Source: Candidatus Woesearchaeota archaeon
Lineage (GTDB): Archaea; Nanobdellota; Nanobdellia; Woesearchaeales; JABMPP01
Length of the DNA: 63,898 nucleotides
Reading direction: 5' to 3'
Assembly (NCBI GenBank): GCA_018303405.1
Contig: JAGVYD010000009.1
Span: 259,045 to 322,942, forward strand
Every line of letters begins with the position of its first letter. Position 1 is the first letter of the stretch. A program made the position numbers and the translations under genes. The notes under the pieces were generated by a model. It searched no databases and had not been told where the DNA came from. It was given only the letters and a program-made list of their open reading frames with translations. Below are positions 31,852 through 41,150 of the stretch, one piece after another.

Positions 31852-34800
31852 ATGCCGGGCCCCGACAAAAAAACCAAGCAAATCATTAGGCCAAAAAAAG
31901 TCCTGATACTTGGCAGCGGCGCTCTTAAGATAGGCGAGGCTGGCGAATTTGACTACTCCGGAAGCCAATGCATCAAGGCAATGAAGGAAGAAGGCATCAA
32001 GACAGTCCTTGTCAACCCAAATATTGCGACAATCCAGACAAGCGAACACCTTGCAGACAAGGTGTATTTCCTCCCGGTGAACCCGGAGTTTGTCGCTCAG
32101 GTCATTGAAAAGGAAAAGCCCGAGGCAATCCTGCTTTCCTTTGGCGGGCAGACAGCATTGAACTGCGGAGTTGACCTGCACAAACAGGGAGTTTTCCAGA
32201 AGCATAATGTAAAGGTGCTCGGTACCCAGGTGCAAACCATAATTGACACAGAAGACAGGAAGCTGTTTGTAAACAGGCTGAATGAGATTGGAGCCAAAAC
32301 CCCGAGAAGCGGGGCTGTTACAAACATCCAGCAGGCAAAAGAAATGGCAAAGAAGATTGGCTATCCTGTCATGACCAGGGTTGCATATGCACTCGGCGGC
32401 CGGGGCTCAGGCGTTGCGAGGAACGAGGCGCAGCTTGTCGAGATGGTGCAGAAATCATTTTCATTCACAAACCAGGTGCTGATTGAGGAATACCTGCATG
32501 GCTGGAAGGAAATCGAGTATGAAGTTGTGAGGGATTCATACAACAACTGCATCACTGTCTGCAACATGGAAAACTTTGACCCCATGGGAATACATACAGG
32601 GGAGAGCATTGTGGTTGCGCCTTCGCAGACCCTTACAAACCATGAATACCACAAGCTGAGGGAAATCGCAATCAGGGTCATCAGGCACCTTGGGATCGTC
32701 GGGGAATGCAATATCCAGTATGCGCTTGACCCAAAAAGCGACGACTACAGGATAATCGAAGTCAATGCCAGGCTGTCCAGGAGCTCTGCGCTTGCGTCAA
32801 AGGCAACAGGGTATCCACTGGCCTTTGTTGCTGCAAAGCTTGCATTGGGCTACTCACTTTCTGAAATCCAGAATTCCATCACAAAAAAGACAATGGCATG
32901 CTTTGAGCCTGCGCTGGACTACATTGTTGTGAAAATCCCAAGATGGGACCTCAATAAGTTCAGGAAGGTTTCCAGGAAAATCGGCTCAGAGATGAAATCT
33001 GTCGGCGAGGTCATGGCCATTGGCCGAAAATTCGAGGAAGCCCTGCAAAAGGCAATAAGGATGCTGCAGGTCGGGATGTACGGGGTTGTCTGCAATAATA
33101 TGCACTTTGAGGATGTCAGGGAAGAATTGCAGAACCCGTCTGACAAACGGCTGTTTGCCATTGAAGTTGCCATGGAAAAGGGGATAACAGTTGATGAAAT
33201 CCATGAGCTTACCAGGATTGACAAATGGTTCCTTTACAAGCTCAGGAATATCGTTGAGCTGAAGAAAAAGCTGTCAGGCAAAAGGCATGATTCCCTGACA
33301 AAATCAGATATCCTGGAGGCAAAGCAGCTTGGATTTTCTGACAAGCAGCTGTCAATAATCTTCAGGAATTCCGAGGCAGACATGCGAAAGCTCAGGCGGA
33401 AATTCGGGGTTTTGCCGTGCGTAAAGCAGATTGATACCCTGGCGGCTGAATACCCTGCGCAGACAAATTACCTGTACCTTACATACAACGGGGTGGAAGA
33501 TGACCTTGATTACAAAAAAATACAGGTGCAGAAGGACAATACAGTGATTGTGCTGGGCTCAGGGCCGTACAGCATCGGAAGCAGCGTGGAATTTGACTGG
33601 TGCTGCGTGAGCAGCGTCCTATCGCTAAAAGGAATGGGCTACACCACTGTGATGATAAACTACAACCCTGAGACTGTCTCCACTGACTATGACATTTGTG
33701 ACCGGCTCTATTTCGACGAGCTCAGCTTTGAAACAGTGCTGGACATCTATGAAAAGGAAAACCCAAAAGGCATGATAATCTCCATGGGCGGGCAGATTCC
33801 AAACAACCTTGCCCTGAAATGCCACAACGCCGGCCTGACAATCCTGGGCACGCCTCCTGACAGGATTGACGCAGCTGAGGACAGGGGGAAATTCTCAAGC
33901 CTGCTGGAAAAGCTGGAAGTGGACCAGCCCGAATGGAAAGAGCTGAAGAACCTTGCTAATGCAAAATCATTTGCGCAGAAAGTGGGGTATCCTGTCCTGG
34001 TCAGGCCATCCTACGTCCTGAGCGGCTCGGCCATGAATGTTGCGCGAAATGAAGAGGAGTTTGAGGTGTACCTCAAGAATGCAGCCACAATCTCTGAAGA
34101 GTACCCTGTTGTAATCTCAAAATTCATTACAAATGCAAAGGAAATTGAGATTGATGCTGTTGCCAGGGACGGCATAATCCTGATCTGGGCCATAACAGAG
34201 CACATAGAAAATGCCGGCGTGCACTCAGGGGACGCGACAATGGTGCTTCCTCCACAAAAGCTCTACATAGAAACAATCAGGAGGGTCAAGCGAATTGCCA
34301 GGAAAATAGCAGGCGCACTGAAAATCAACGGGCCGTTTAACATCCAATTCATTGCCAAGAATAATGACGTGAAGGTAATTGAATGCAACCTAAGGGCATC
34401 AAGATCGTTCCCATTTGTCTCAAAAGTGCTGAAGCATAATTTCATTGACATGGCGACAAGAATAATCATGAAGCAGCCGGTTGAGGCCGTGCAAAGCGCG
34501 CTCCTTGACATTGATTATGTCGGGATAAAGGCGCCGCAGTTCTCGTTTTCCAGGCTGCGCGGCGCTGACCCAATCCTGAATGTAGAGATGGCATCAACAG
34601 GAGAGGTGGCATGCATCGGAGACGATGCGCAAGAGGCTCTTTTGAAGTCCATCATATCAACAGGCATTGAGCTGCCGAAATCATCGCTGCTGGTAAGCGT
34701 ATCAGGCGAGGCAAACAGGCTTGAGATCCTGGAAGGCATCAGGAGCCTCTATACAAAAGGATTCAAGATTTATGCAACAGAGTCCACCTCAAAGTTTTTG

Positions 34801-35094
34801 GCAAGCAACGGCATCAAGAATACCATGCTATACAAAATCCATGAGCAGAAAAAGCCCAACACTCTCGACTACCTTAAGGAGGATAAGCTGGACATGGTCA
34901 TCAATGTTCCTGACCAGGCGCCGGAGGAGCTTGAAAATGTGGAGATAGATGATGATTACACTATCAGGAGAATGACAGTGGACTTTTCAGTCCCGCTGCT
35001 CACAAATATCCAGCTGACCAAGGCCTTCCTGGACGCTCTTAATGAGAAGCAGCCAAAGGACCTGGCAATAAAATCATGGGATGAATATGACTGA
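31852..35094 (+). CDS. carB: Carbamoyl-phosphate synthase large subunit
   Basis: This 1080-residue enzyme makes carbamoyl phosphate from bicarbonate, ammonia and two ATP. Two homologous halves each have a pre-ATP-grasp and ATP-grasp domain: LILGSGALKIGEAGEFDYSGSQ and VIVLGSGPYSIGSSVEFDWC mark the halves, with GGRGSGVARNE and IECNLRASRSFPF in the ATP-grasp folds. The last about 130 residues (YATESTSKFLASNGI) form the MGS-like allosteric domain. The ATG at 31852 fits the family start; the longer frame overlaps the Nudix gene. Confidence 0.97.
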   Translation: MPGPDKKTKQIIRPKKVLILGSGALKIGEAGEFDYSGSQCIKAMKEEGIKTVLVNPNIATIQTSEHLADKVYFLPVNPEFVAQVIEKEKPEAILLSFGGQTALNCGVDLHKQGVFQKHNVKVLGTQVQTIIDTEDRKLFVNRLNEIGAKTPRSGAVTNIQQAKEMAKKIGYPVMTRVAYALGGRGSGVARNEAQLVEMVQKSFSFTNQVLIEEYLHGWKEIEYEVVRDSYNNCITVCNMENFDPMGIHTGESIVVAPSQTLTNHEYHKLREIAIRVIRHLGIVGECNIQYALDPKSDDYRIIEVNARLSRSSALASKATGYPLAFVAAKLALGYSLSEIQNSITKKTMACFEPALDYIVVKIPRWDLNKFRKVSRKIGSEMKSVGEVMAIGRKFEEALQKAIRMLQVGMYGVVCNNMHFEDVREELQNPSDKRLFAIEVAMEKGITVDEIHELTRIDKWFLYKLRNIVELKKKLSGKRHDSLTKSDILEAKQLGFSDKQLSIIFRNSEADMRKLRRKFGVLPCVKQIDTLAAEYPAQTNYLYLTYNGVEDDLDYKKIQVQKDNTVIVLGSGPYSIGSSVEFDWCCVSSVLSLKGMGYTTVMINYNPETVSTDYDICDRLYFDELSFETVLDIYEKENPKGMIISMGGQIPNNLALKCHNAGLTILGTPPDRIDAAEDRGKFSSLLEKLEVDQPEWKELKNLANAKSFAQKVGYPVLVRPSYVLSGSAMNVARNEEEFEVYLKNAATISEEYPVVISKFITNAKEIEIDAVARDGIILIWAITEHIENAGVHSGDATMVLPPQKLYIETIRRVKRIARKIAGALKINGPFNIQFIAKNNDVKVIECNLRASRSFPFVSKVLKHNFIDMATRIIMKQPVEAVQSALLDIDYVGIKAPQFSFSRLRGADPILNVEMASTGEVACIGDDAQEALLKSIISTGIELPKSSLLVSVSGEANRLEILEGIRSLYTKGFKIYATESTSKFLASNGIKNTMLYKIHEQKKPNTLDYLKEDKLDMVINVPDQAPEELENVEIDDDYTIRRMTVDFSVPLLTNIQLTKAFLDALNEKQPKDLAIKSWDEYD

Positions 35095-35237
35095 CGGGCA
35101 TGGCTGACCGACGTTTCAGGGCTGTGTTGGGCCAAACACTGTCACAATTAAGCAAATTTGGCAAAATTAGACTAAAATTTATAAGCCAGTTCGGCATAAC
35201 CATGCCCGGGCAGCATACCCGGCTAAAGGGGGTTAGA

Positions 35238-36155
35238 ATGAGTTTCAAGGGAAGGGACATAATTTCAATTGACAGCCTGTCGAAAGAAGACATACTCCAT
35301 ATCCTCGAGGTTGCGCATGGCCTGGAAACCAAGCCCAGGCCAACACTCCTTAATGGGATGATACTCGCCTCTGTTTTTATCGAGCCGTCAACAAGGACAA
35401 GGCTTTCATTTGAAAGCGCAATGTACAGGCTCGGCGGGAAAGTCCTGGGCTTTGGGGATGCGAGCCTGACATCAATGACAAAAGGCGAATCCCTTGCTGA
35501 CACTGCCAGGATAACCAGCACATATTGTGATGTGATAGCTGTGAGGCACCCGACTCCCGGGACAGCGCAGATATTTGCAGACAATGCTGATGTGCCTGTA
35601 ATAAACGCAGGAGACGGCCCAAACCAGCACCCCACTCAAACCCTTCTTGACATGTACACAATCAAAAAAGCAAAGGGCAAGCTTGACAACCTTACTGTCG
35701 GCTTTCTCGGAGACCTCAAATACGGGAGGACTGTGCATTCATTGGTAACAGCTCTCTCACATTTCAAGCCCAGGTTTTATTTTGTCTCGCCCAGGTCGCT
35801 TGCAATGCCTCCTGAGCAAATCAAGACACTGGACTCACAGGGAATAGAATACCATGAAACAGATGATTTCTACGGCACCCTCAAGCACTTTGACATTTTG
35901 TATGATACAAGGATACAGAAAGAAAGGTTCCTTGACCCTGCTGAGTATGAAAAGCACAAAGGGGTCTATGTCGTGGACAAAAGGATAATTGAATTCGCAA
36001 AAAAAGACATGAAAATACTGCACCCCTTGCCAAGGGTGGATGAGCTGAGCCCTGAGCTTGACGATACGCCCTATGCACTCTATTTCCAGCAGGCAAGGAA
36101 CGGCATACCAGTAAGGCAGGCGTTGCTTGCCCTGGTGCTTGGAAAAATCAGCTGA
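35238..36155 (+). CDS. pyrB: Aspartate carbamoyltransferase catalytic subunit
   Basis: This 305-residue enzyme condenses carbamoyl phosphate with aspartate. The carbamoyl-phosphate loop is EPSTRTRLSFE, the 80s loop is TKGESLADTARI, then HPTPGTAQ, DGPNQHPTQTLLDMYTI and the aspartate-binding TRIQKERF / HPLPRVDELSPELD. GGGGGTTA before 35238 sets the start; the longer frame has no family sequence. A TATA-like AATTTATAAG (about 35176-35185) gives it its own promoter. A regulatory subunit gene (pyrI) is not in the window. Confidence 0.96.
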   Translation: MSFKGRDIISIDSLSKEDILHILEVAHGLETKPRPTLLNGMILASVFIEPSTRTRLSFESAMYRLGGKVLGFGDASLTSMTKGESLADTARITSTYCDVIAVRHPTPGTAQIFADNADVPVINAGDGPNQHPTQTLLDMYTIKKAKGKLDNLTVGFLGDLKYGRTVHSLVTALSHFKPRFYFVSPRSLAMPPEQIKTLDSQGIEYHETDDFYGTLKHFDILYDTRIQKERFLDPAEYEKHKGVYVVDKRIIEFAKKDMKILHPLPRVDELSPELDDTPYALYFQQARNGIPVRQALLALVLGKIS

Positions 36156-36199
36156 TAAAACATCCAACTGATAAACCATATAATTGGCGCAATTTCAAA

Positions 36200-37384
36200 A
36201 TGCTAGTAATCAAGAATGCCCGGGTCCTGTCCAAGGGCAAACTCACAAAAAAAAACATCATTGTTGAAGGCAGCAGAATAAAAAAAGTGTCCAACAGCCT
36301 CACAGCACGCAAAAATATCATAGATGTGAAAGGCAAAATTGTCCTGCCTGGCCTGATTGACCCCCATGTCCACATGAGGGAGCCTGGCTTTGAGTACAAG
36401 GAGGATTTTTTCTCAGGGTCAAAAGCTGCAGCTGCAGGAGGCATTACAACCTTCCTTGACATGCCTAACAACAGGCCGCCTATAACCTCTGTTGCTGCGC
36501 TAAATGTCAAGCGCAACCTTGCGACAAAATCAATTGTCAACTATGGGTTTCATTTTGGCACAGACGGGGACAATATCGGCGAAATCCAGCAAGCCTGGAA
36601 GTCAAACATTGCATCTGTGAAAATATTCATGGATGAGTCAACAGGCAAAATGACTGTCACTGACCACAAAAAGATTAAACAGGTCTTTGAAAACTCAAAA
36701 GCCGTTGCCGTGCATGCCGAGGGCAAGAATGTGGAAACAGCAATGGCCATTGCAAAATCAACAGGCACAATGCTTTATCTTTGCCACCTATCCTCAAGGG
36801 AAGAAATGGCCATGCTGCACAGGCACAAAATGAGGAATGTTTTTGCAGAGGCAACGCCGCACCATCTTTTCCTGACAAGCGCGGACGCGAACCAGTACAA
36901 CACCATGAAGCCTTTCCTGAAGCCCAAGGATGACCAAAATGCCCTGTGGGAGGCCATCAAAAAAGGGCTGATTCACACAATCGGGACAGACCATGCCCCT
37001 CATACAGCGCCTGAAAAAGAATTGGGGACTGTCTACGGCGTGCCAGGCCTTGAGACTGTGCTTCCGCTGATGCTGGATGCTGTTAACAAGAAAAAAATCA
37101 GCCTTGACAGGCTTGTGGAGCTAACATCAGAAAATCCAGCAAGAATATTTAAAATCAAAGGCAGGGGCCGCATAGAGAAAGGCTATTTTGCAGACCTTAC
37201 AGTTATTGACATGGATATGGAAAAGGAAGTGCAAAACAGCAAGCTTTTTACAAAGTGCGCATGGTCCCCCTTCAATGGCTGGAAACTCAAGGGGTGGCCC
37301 GTGATGACAATAGTGAACGGCCAGGTTGTTCATGACAATGGAGAGATTCACCACATAATGAGTGAAGAAGTGACTTTTGGTTAA
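36200..37384 (+). CDS. pyrC: Dihydroorotase
   Basis: This amidohydrolase of 394 residues cyclises carbamoyl aspartate to dihydroorotate. The metal site is DPHVHMREPGF, the likely carboxylated Lys is in SVKIFMDES, the later His are in VHAEG and LCHLSS, and the catalytic Asp is in TIGTDHAPHT. GKIVLPGLIDPH is the typical amidohydrolase entry. It lies 44 bases after pyrB. Confidence 0.95.
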   Translation: MLVIKNARVLSKGKLTKKNIIVEGSRIKKVSNSLTARKNIIDVKGKIVLPGLIDPHVHMREPGFEYKEDFFSGSKAAAAGGITTFLDMPNNRPPITSVAALNVKRNLATKSIVNYGFHFGTDGDNIGEIQQAWKSNIASVKIFMDESTGKMTVTDHKKIKQVFENSKAVAVHAEGKNVETAMAIAKSTGTMLYLCHLSSREEMAMLHRHKMRNVFAEATPHHLFLTSADANQYNTMKPFLKPKDDQNALWEAIKKGLIHTIGTDHAPHTAPEKELGTVYGVPGLETVLPLMLDAVNKKKISLDRLVELTSENPARIFKIKGRGRIEKGYFADLTVIDMDMEKEVQNSKLFTKCAWSPFNGWKLKGWPVMTIVNGQVVHDNGEIHHIMSEEVTFG

Positions 37385-37413
37385 AATGAGGGGCATGAAC
37401 GGGGAGGATGGAG

Positions 37414-38061
37414 ATGGAACATAAAAAAACCGCAGAAAAGGTTGCCAAGCTTTTGCTGGAATTAAAGGCAGTCACGCTCAGCCCTGACAGGCCCTACACT
37501 TATACATCCGGGAGCAAAGGCCCGATTTATTGCGACAACAGGCTAATCCTGTCTTATCCTGACAAAAGAAAGGAGATAATCCGGGCGTTTGCCGCCATGG
37601 CAAAAGAAAAATTCCATCATTTTGATATTGTTGCAGGCATAGCAACAGCAGGAATTGCGCATGCAGCCCTGCTTGCCGAGGAAATGGGCAAGCCGATGAT
37701 TTATGTGCGGTCTGAGGCAAAAGACCATGGCAAGCAGAACCAAATCGAGGGCAAGCTCGAAAAGGGGCAAAAAGTCCTTGTTATTGAAGACTTGATCAAC
37801 ACTGGCGGAAGCTCTGTAAATGCAGTGAATGCGCTAAAGGATGCAGGCGCAGAGGTTGTTGCATGCATGGCCATTTTTACCTACAGCATGCCCAAGGCAG
37901 AGCAGCTTTTCACTGATGCAGATTGCCCATTGCATGCGCTATCAGACTTTAATACTCTTGTTGAGCAGGCAGTAAGCACAGGCTACATAGACGAAATGCA
38001 GAAAAAAACACTCCTGGAATGGCACGCTGACCCAAAAGCATGGTCGGAAAAATTTAATTAG
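37414..38061 (+). CDS. pyrE: Orotate phosphoribosyltransferase
   Basis: This 215-residue enzyme makes OMP from orotate and PRPP. The PRPP motif is VLVIEDLINTGGSSVNAV, the orotate side has TSGSKGPIYCDNRLILSYPDKR, and the flexible loop is RSEAKDHGKQNQIEG. GGGGAGG (37401-37407) lies seven bases before the ATG at 37414, which is therefore preferred to that at 37408. Dihydroorotate dehydrogenase (pyrD) is absent from the cluster. Confidence 0.95.
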   Translation: MEHKKTAEKVAKLLLELKAVTLSPDRPYTYTSGSKGPIYCDNRLILSYPDKRKEIIRAFAAMAKEKFHHFDIVAGIATAGIAHAALLAEEMGKPMIYVRSEAKDHGKQNQIEGKLEKGQKVLVIEDLINTGGSSVNAVNALKDAGAEVVACMAIFTYSMPKAEQLFTDADCPLHALSDFNTLVEQAVSTGYIDEMQKKTLLEWHADPKAWSEKFN

Positions 38062-38092
38062 CATAATAACAAGCAATGCAGAAAAGCAGGGC

Positions 38093-38809
38093 ATGACAAT
38101 GAAAATCATCAAACAGGACAAAAGTGTAATCCCCTCACTTGATGTTGACACTATTGAAAGGATGAGGGAGATTGTTGAGGAAACATGCTCCATTGACGGG
38201 ATAGGGGCTTATAAAATTGGGTTCGAGCTCGTGATCCCCTATGGCATGCAGCAAGTCACACAAACCATTCGGGAAATCACCGATATCCCAATAATATATG
38301 ACCACCAAAAAGCGGCAACCGACATACCCGACACCGGATTAAAATTTGTGCAGGCCTGCAAGAAATCTGGCGCAGATGCGGTCATATTTTTCCCGCAATC
38401 AGGCCCGGCAACTGAGCTTGAATGGATTAAGGCTGCAAATGAGGAAGCCATGCCGGTTATTGTTGGCGGGGAAATGACGCACCCCAAATACATGGCATCG
38501 GATGAAGGGTTTATTTCCGATGATGCGCCCAGGAGAATATACGAAATTGCCGCAAGGAATGGAGTCCTGGATTTTGTCGTGCCCGGAAACAAGCCTGAAA
38601 GAATAATGTACTACCGCCATCTTCTGGAGTCCCTTGTTGTCAAGCCCACTCTTTATTCGCCTGGCCTGATAAGCCAGGGAGGGAAGCTAAGCGAATCAGC
38701 AAAGGCAGCAGGCGAACGATGGCATGCAATTATTGGAAGGGCCATATACAATGCCAAGAACATAAAGGCAGAGGCAGCAGAGATCTGCAAGGCATTAATG
38801 GAAAAATAG
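38093..38809 (+). CDS. pyrF: Orotidine 5'-phosphate decarboxylase
   Basis: This 238-residue TIM-barrel enzyme releases CO2 from OMP to give UMP. The N-terminal VIPSLDVDTIERMREIVEET and GAYKIGFELV carry the first active-site residues. The core is IYDHQKAATDIPDTG, a DxKxxD motif (D-H-Q-K-A-A-T-D) with one extra residue compared with the common DxKxxD spacing. The end has TLYSPGLISQGG and AIIGRAIYNAKN, the phosphate site. An ATG two codons later is also possible. It is the last step of the cluster. Confidence 0.92.
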   Translation: MTMKIIKQDKSVIPSLDVDTIERMREIVEETCSIDGIGAYKIGFELVIPYGMQQVTQTIREITDIPIIYDHQKAATDIPDTGLKFVQACKKSGADAVIFFPQSGPATELEWIKAANEEAMPVIVGGEMTHPKYMASDEGFISDDAPRRIYEIAARNGVLDFVVPGNKPERIMYYRHLLESLVVKPTLYSPGLISQGGKLSESAKAAGERWHAIIGRAIYNAKNIKAEAAEICKALMEK

Positions 38810-38853
38810 GACAGGACTGAAACACGGATTGACAAAGGAGGCTGTGGCATATC

Positions 38854-39498
38854 ATGGGAAAGCATGAAATCAAGATTGTGCCGTCAGTATTATCAGCCAA
38901 TTTCGGCAGGCTTCAGGAGGATGTGGACAAGGTTGCAAATGCTGATTTGATCCAGATTGATGTAATGGACGGGCATTTTGTGAAAAACATCTCTTTTGGG
39001 ACAGTTGTAATGAAGGATATCAGGACAAAACTGAAGCTTGATGCGCACCTGATGATCGAAAATCCGGAACTGTACATAAAGGACTTTGCAGATGCAGGCG
39101 CAGACATCATCACATTCCATGTTGAAGCAGCAAAGGACCCGATGAAAGTGATTGGGCAGATAAAAGCCCTTGGCAAAAAAGCAGGCATGGCAATCAATCC
39201 CGAAACGCCGGCAAGCAGTGTTTTCGAATACCTTCCACACCTTGAGCAGGTCATAGTAATGACAGTAAATCCTGGCTGGGGCGGGCAGAAATTCATCGTC
39301 GAATGCCTTGACAAAGTCAAGGAAATCAGGGCAAGATGGGACGGGGACATAGAGGTTGACGGCGGAGTCAATGACAAGACCATTGCTGACTGCGCCAGGG
39401 CAGGCGCAAATTTGTTTGTTGCAGGGTCATTTGTTTTCAAAAGCAACGACCCAGCAGGCCAGGTGGAATTATTGAGGAAAAAAGCCAGCCACAAATAA
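38854..39498 (+). CDS. rpe: Ribulose-phosphate 3-epimerase
   Basis: This 214-residue TIM-barrel epimerase interconverts ribulose- and xylulose-5-phosphate. Motifs are VPSVLSANFGRL, IQIDVMDGHFVKNISFG, LDAHLMIENP, VMTVNPGWGGQKF and IEVDGGVND. It lies 44 bases after pyrF, and its pentose-phosphate role could supply ribose for PRPP used by pyrE. Confidence 0.95.
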   Translation: MGKHEIKIVPSVLSANFGRLQEDVDKVANADLIQIDVMDGHFVKNISFGTVVMKDIRTKLKLDAHLMIENPELYIKDFADAGADIITFHVEAAKDPMKVIGQIKALGKKAGMAINPETPASSVFEYLPHLEQVIVMTVNPGWGGQKFIVECLDKVKEIRARWDGDIEVDGGVNDKTIADCARAGANLFVAGSFVFKSNDPAGQVELLRKKASHK

Positions 39499-39545
39499 TA
39501 ATCTATATCCTCATACGGCATTAACCTAAAAAGGGAGGGATGCAA

Positions 39546-39881
39546 ATGGCAGAATGGTATCGAACAGTGACACCCTTTATGGAACAGAATAGGCTCCTTG
39601 CTGACCATGCGCAGCCGGTTAATCTGCTTGTGCATGGCTCGATGCACGACGTTGAGGGGCAATTTGAAACTGCCGAGCATTATTATGTCGCTGCATTGAT
39701 GCAGGGGCCTGACACTCCAGCTCCCTACGATGCGCTCTTGAATTTGTATGGAAATTTACTGACGCAGCCAGAGCCTTTTAGGGCCAAGGAAGAAATCATG
39801 GGAAGGATGCAGGACCTCGAGGACCTTGCAGCGCAAAGAAGGCTTTTGGTCCACGCAGGCTCTGATACACTGGATGCATAA
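39546..39881 (+). CDS. Hypothetical protein, TPR-like
   Basis: This 111-residue acidic helical protein contains GQFETAEHYYVAALMQGPDTPAPYDALLNLYGNLL, a spacing like one or two tetratricopeptide units. GGGAGGG lies just before an ATG at 39540, so the ATG at 39546 is preferred. No function is indicated. Confidence 0.55.
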   Translation: MAEWYRTVTPFMEQNRLLADHAQPVNLLVHGSMHDVEGQFETAEHYYVAALMQGPDTPAPYDALLNLYGNLLTQPEPFRAKEEIMGRMQDLEDLAAQRRLLVHAGSDTLDA

Positions 39882-39929
39882 TCCATTTGTCCGCATTGCT
39901 TATAAATACAATATCGCTTAAGGCTTGTC

Positions 39930-40502
39930 ATGATAATCACTGTAACCGGCAAGGCAGGGAATGGCAAATCTACAGTTTCTAAAATTCTTAAAGCCAATCT
40001 CATGAATGCTAATGTGATTAGACCTGACATTATTGGCATCAGGCTGCTTTCAGAACCTGACCTCAGGAAAAAGCTGGCCAGGGCTTTTGGCAGGCAAATA
40101 ATCGTGAAGGGCAAAATAAGCAGGAGGCGCCTGGCAAATGCAGCCTTCAAAAGCAAAAATTCACTCAGCAAACTGAATTCCATAAGCCACCCTGCCATGA
40201 TCCAAAGAATTTTGAATAGGGCAAGAAGAAACAAAATCAGCATCATTGACGCAGCCCTATTTAAGGAACTGAAGCTTGACAGGATATCGGATGTTGTTGT
40301 GCTTGTAAAGGCAAAAGACGAGGCAGTACGGAAAAGGCTTTCAAAATCATTTTTCCGGAGAAGAAAATTCCAGAGCGAGCCAAAAAGGCCAGACTTTATA
40401 ATACATAATAACTCCTCATTATCGGCACTGAATAAGGATGTTAAATCAGTTGCCATTGCTATCCGCAAAATGCAAGGCATGAAGCAAATCAAACTGGCTT
40501 GA
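39930..40502 (+). CDS. coaE: Dephospho-CoA kinase-like P-loop kinase (bacterial type)
   Basis: The Walker A of this 190-residue P-loop kinase is VTGKAGNGKST at the N-terminus. NVIRPDIIG, SISHPAMIQRILNRARRNKI and IIDAALFKELKLDRISDVVVLVKAKDEAVRKRL follow the layout of bacterial CoaE. The last step of CoA synthesis, 3'-phosphorylation, is suggested by the next gene, coaD. The C-terminus is shorter and more basic than in typical CoaE, so a related nucleotide kinase is possible. Confidence 0.7.
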   Translation: MIITVTGKAGNGKSTVSKILKANLMNANVIRPDIIGIRLLSEPDLRKKLARAFGRQIIVKGKISRRRLANAAFKSKNSLSKLNSISHPAMIQRILNRARRNKISIIDAALFKELKLDRISDVVVLVKAKDEAVRKRLSKSFFRRRKFQSEPKRPDFIIHNNSSLSALNKDVKSVAIAIRKMQGMKQIKLA

Positions 40503-40506
40503 GACC

Positions 40507-41022
40507 ATGGAAAAAATAACTCAAAAGGCAAAAAACAATAACCTGGCCATTTATGCAGGATCATTTGACCCAATTACTTATGGGCATATTGACATCATCA
40601 GGCGGGCGCTTAAGCTGTTTGACAGATTGATAATAGCTGTTGGCGAAAATCCAAACAAAAAACCGCTTTTTTCAATGCAGGAAAGGACTTCAATGATACA
40701 GGAAGCAACAATAGGCCTGAATGTGAGCGTTGAAAGCTTCAGCGGCCTGCTTGTTGAGTTTGCAAGGAAGCACGGGTGCAATAAGCTAATACGCTCACTA
40801 CGCGCTGTGTCTGATTTTGACTTTGAATTCCAGATGGCAATCATGAACAGGGAATTGGACGGCTCCATAGAAACTGTTTTTCTGATGACAGACAAGGAAT
40901 TTTTTTATTTAAGCAGCGGCCTGGCCAAGGATGTTGCAAGGAAACAAGGAAAGCTGGAGAAGCTTGTCCCGCCGAATGTTGAAAAGAAGCTGAAAGCCAA
41001 ATTTAATTTTCGAAATAAGTGA
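40507..41022 (+). CDS. coaD: Phosphopantetheine adenylyltransferase, bacterial type
   Basis: This 171-residue nucleotidyltransferase makes dephospho-CoA. It has AIYAGSFDPITYGHIDIIRRAL (HxGH-type motif TYGH), RSLRAVSDFDFEFQMAIMN and FFYLSSGLAKDVARKQGKLEKLVP, clear CoaD motifs. Archaea usually have an unrelated PPAT, so this copy is of bacterial type. The gene follows the kinase by four bases, so the two form a CoaE-CoaD unit. A 12-residue extension precedes the usual start. Confidence 0.93.
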   Translation: MEKITQKAKNNNLAIYAGSFDPITYGHIDIIRRALKLFDRLIIAVGENPNKKPLFSMQERTSMIQEATIGLNVSVESFSGLLVEFARKHGCNKLIRSLRAVSDFDFEFQMAIMNRELDGSIETVFLMTDKEFFYLSSGLAKDVARKQGKLEKLVPPNVEKKLKAKFNFRNK

Positions 41023-41150
41023 AATAAATCTGGGTTTTTAACATAAACCTGGAATTCCTGGGCTTTCTCATTATTTTTCAGCGGATTCCCCGGTTATTCT
41101 GTGGCTTTTGCCTGGAAAGGCATTTTAATTTTGCCGGACCTACCTTTCCA

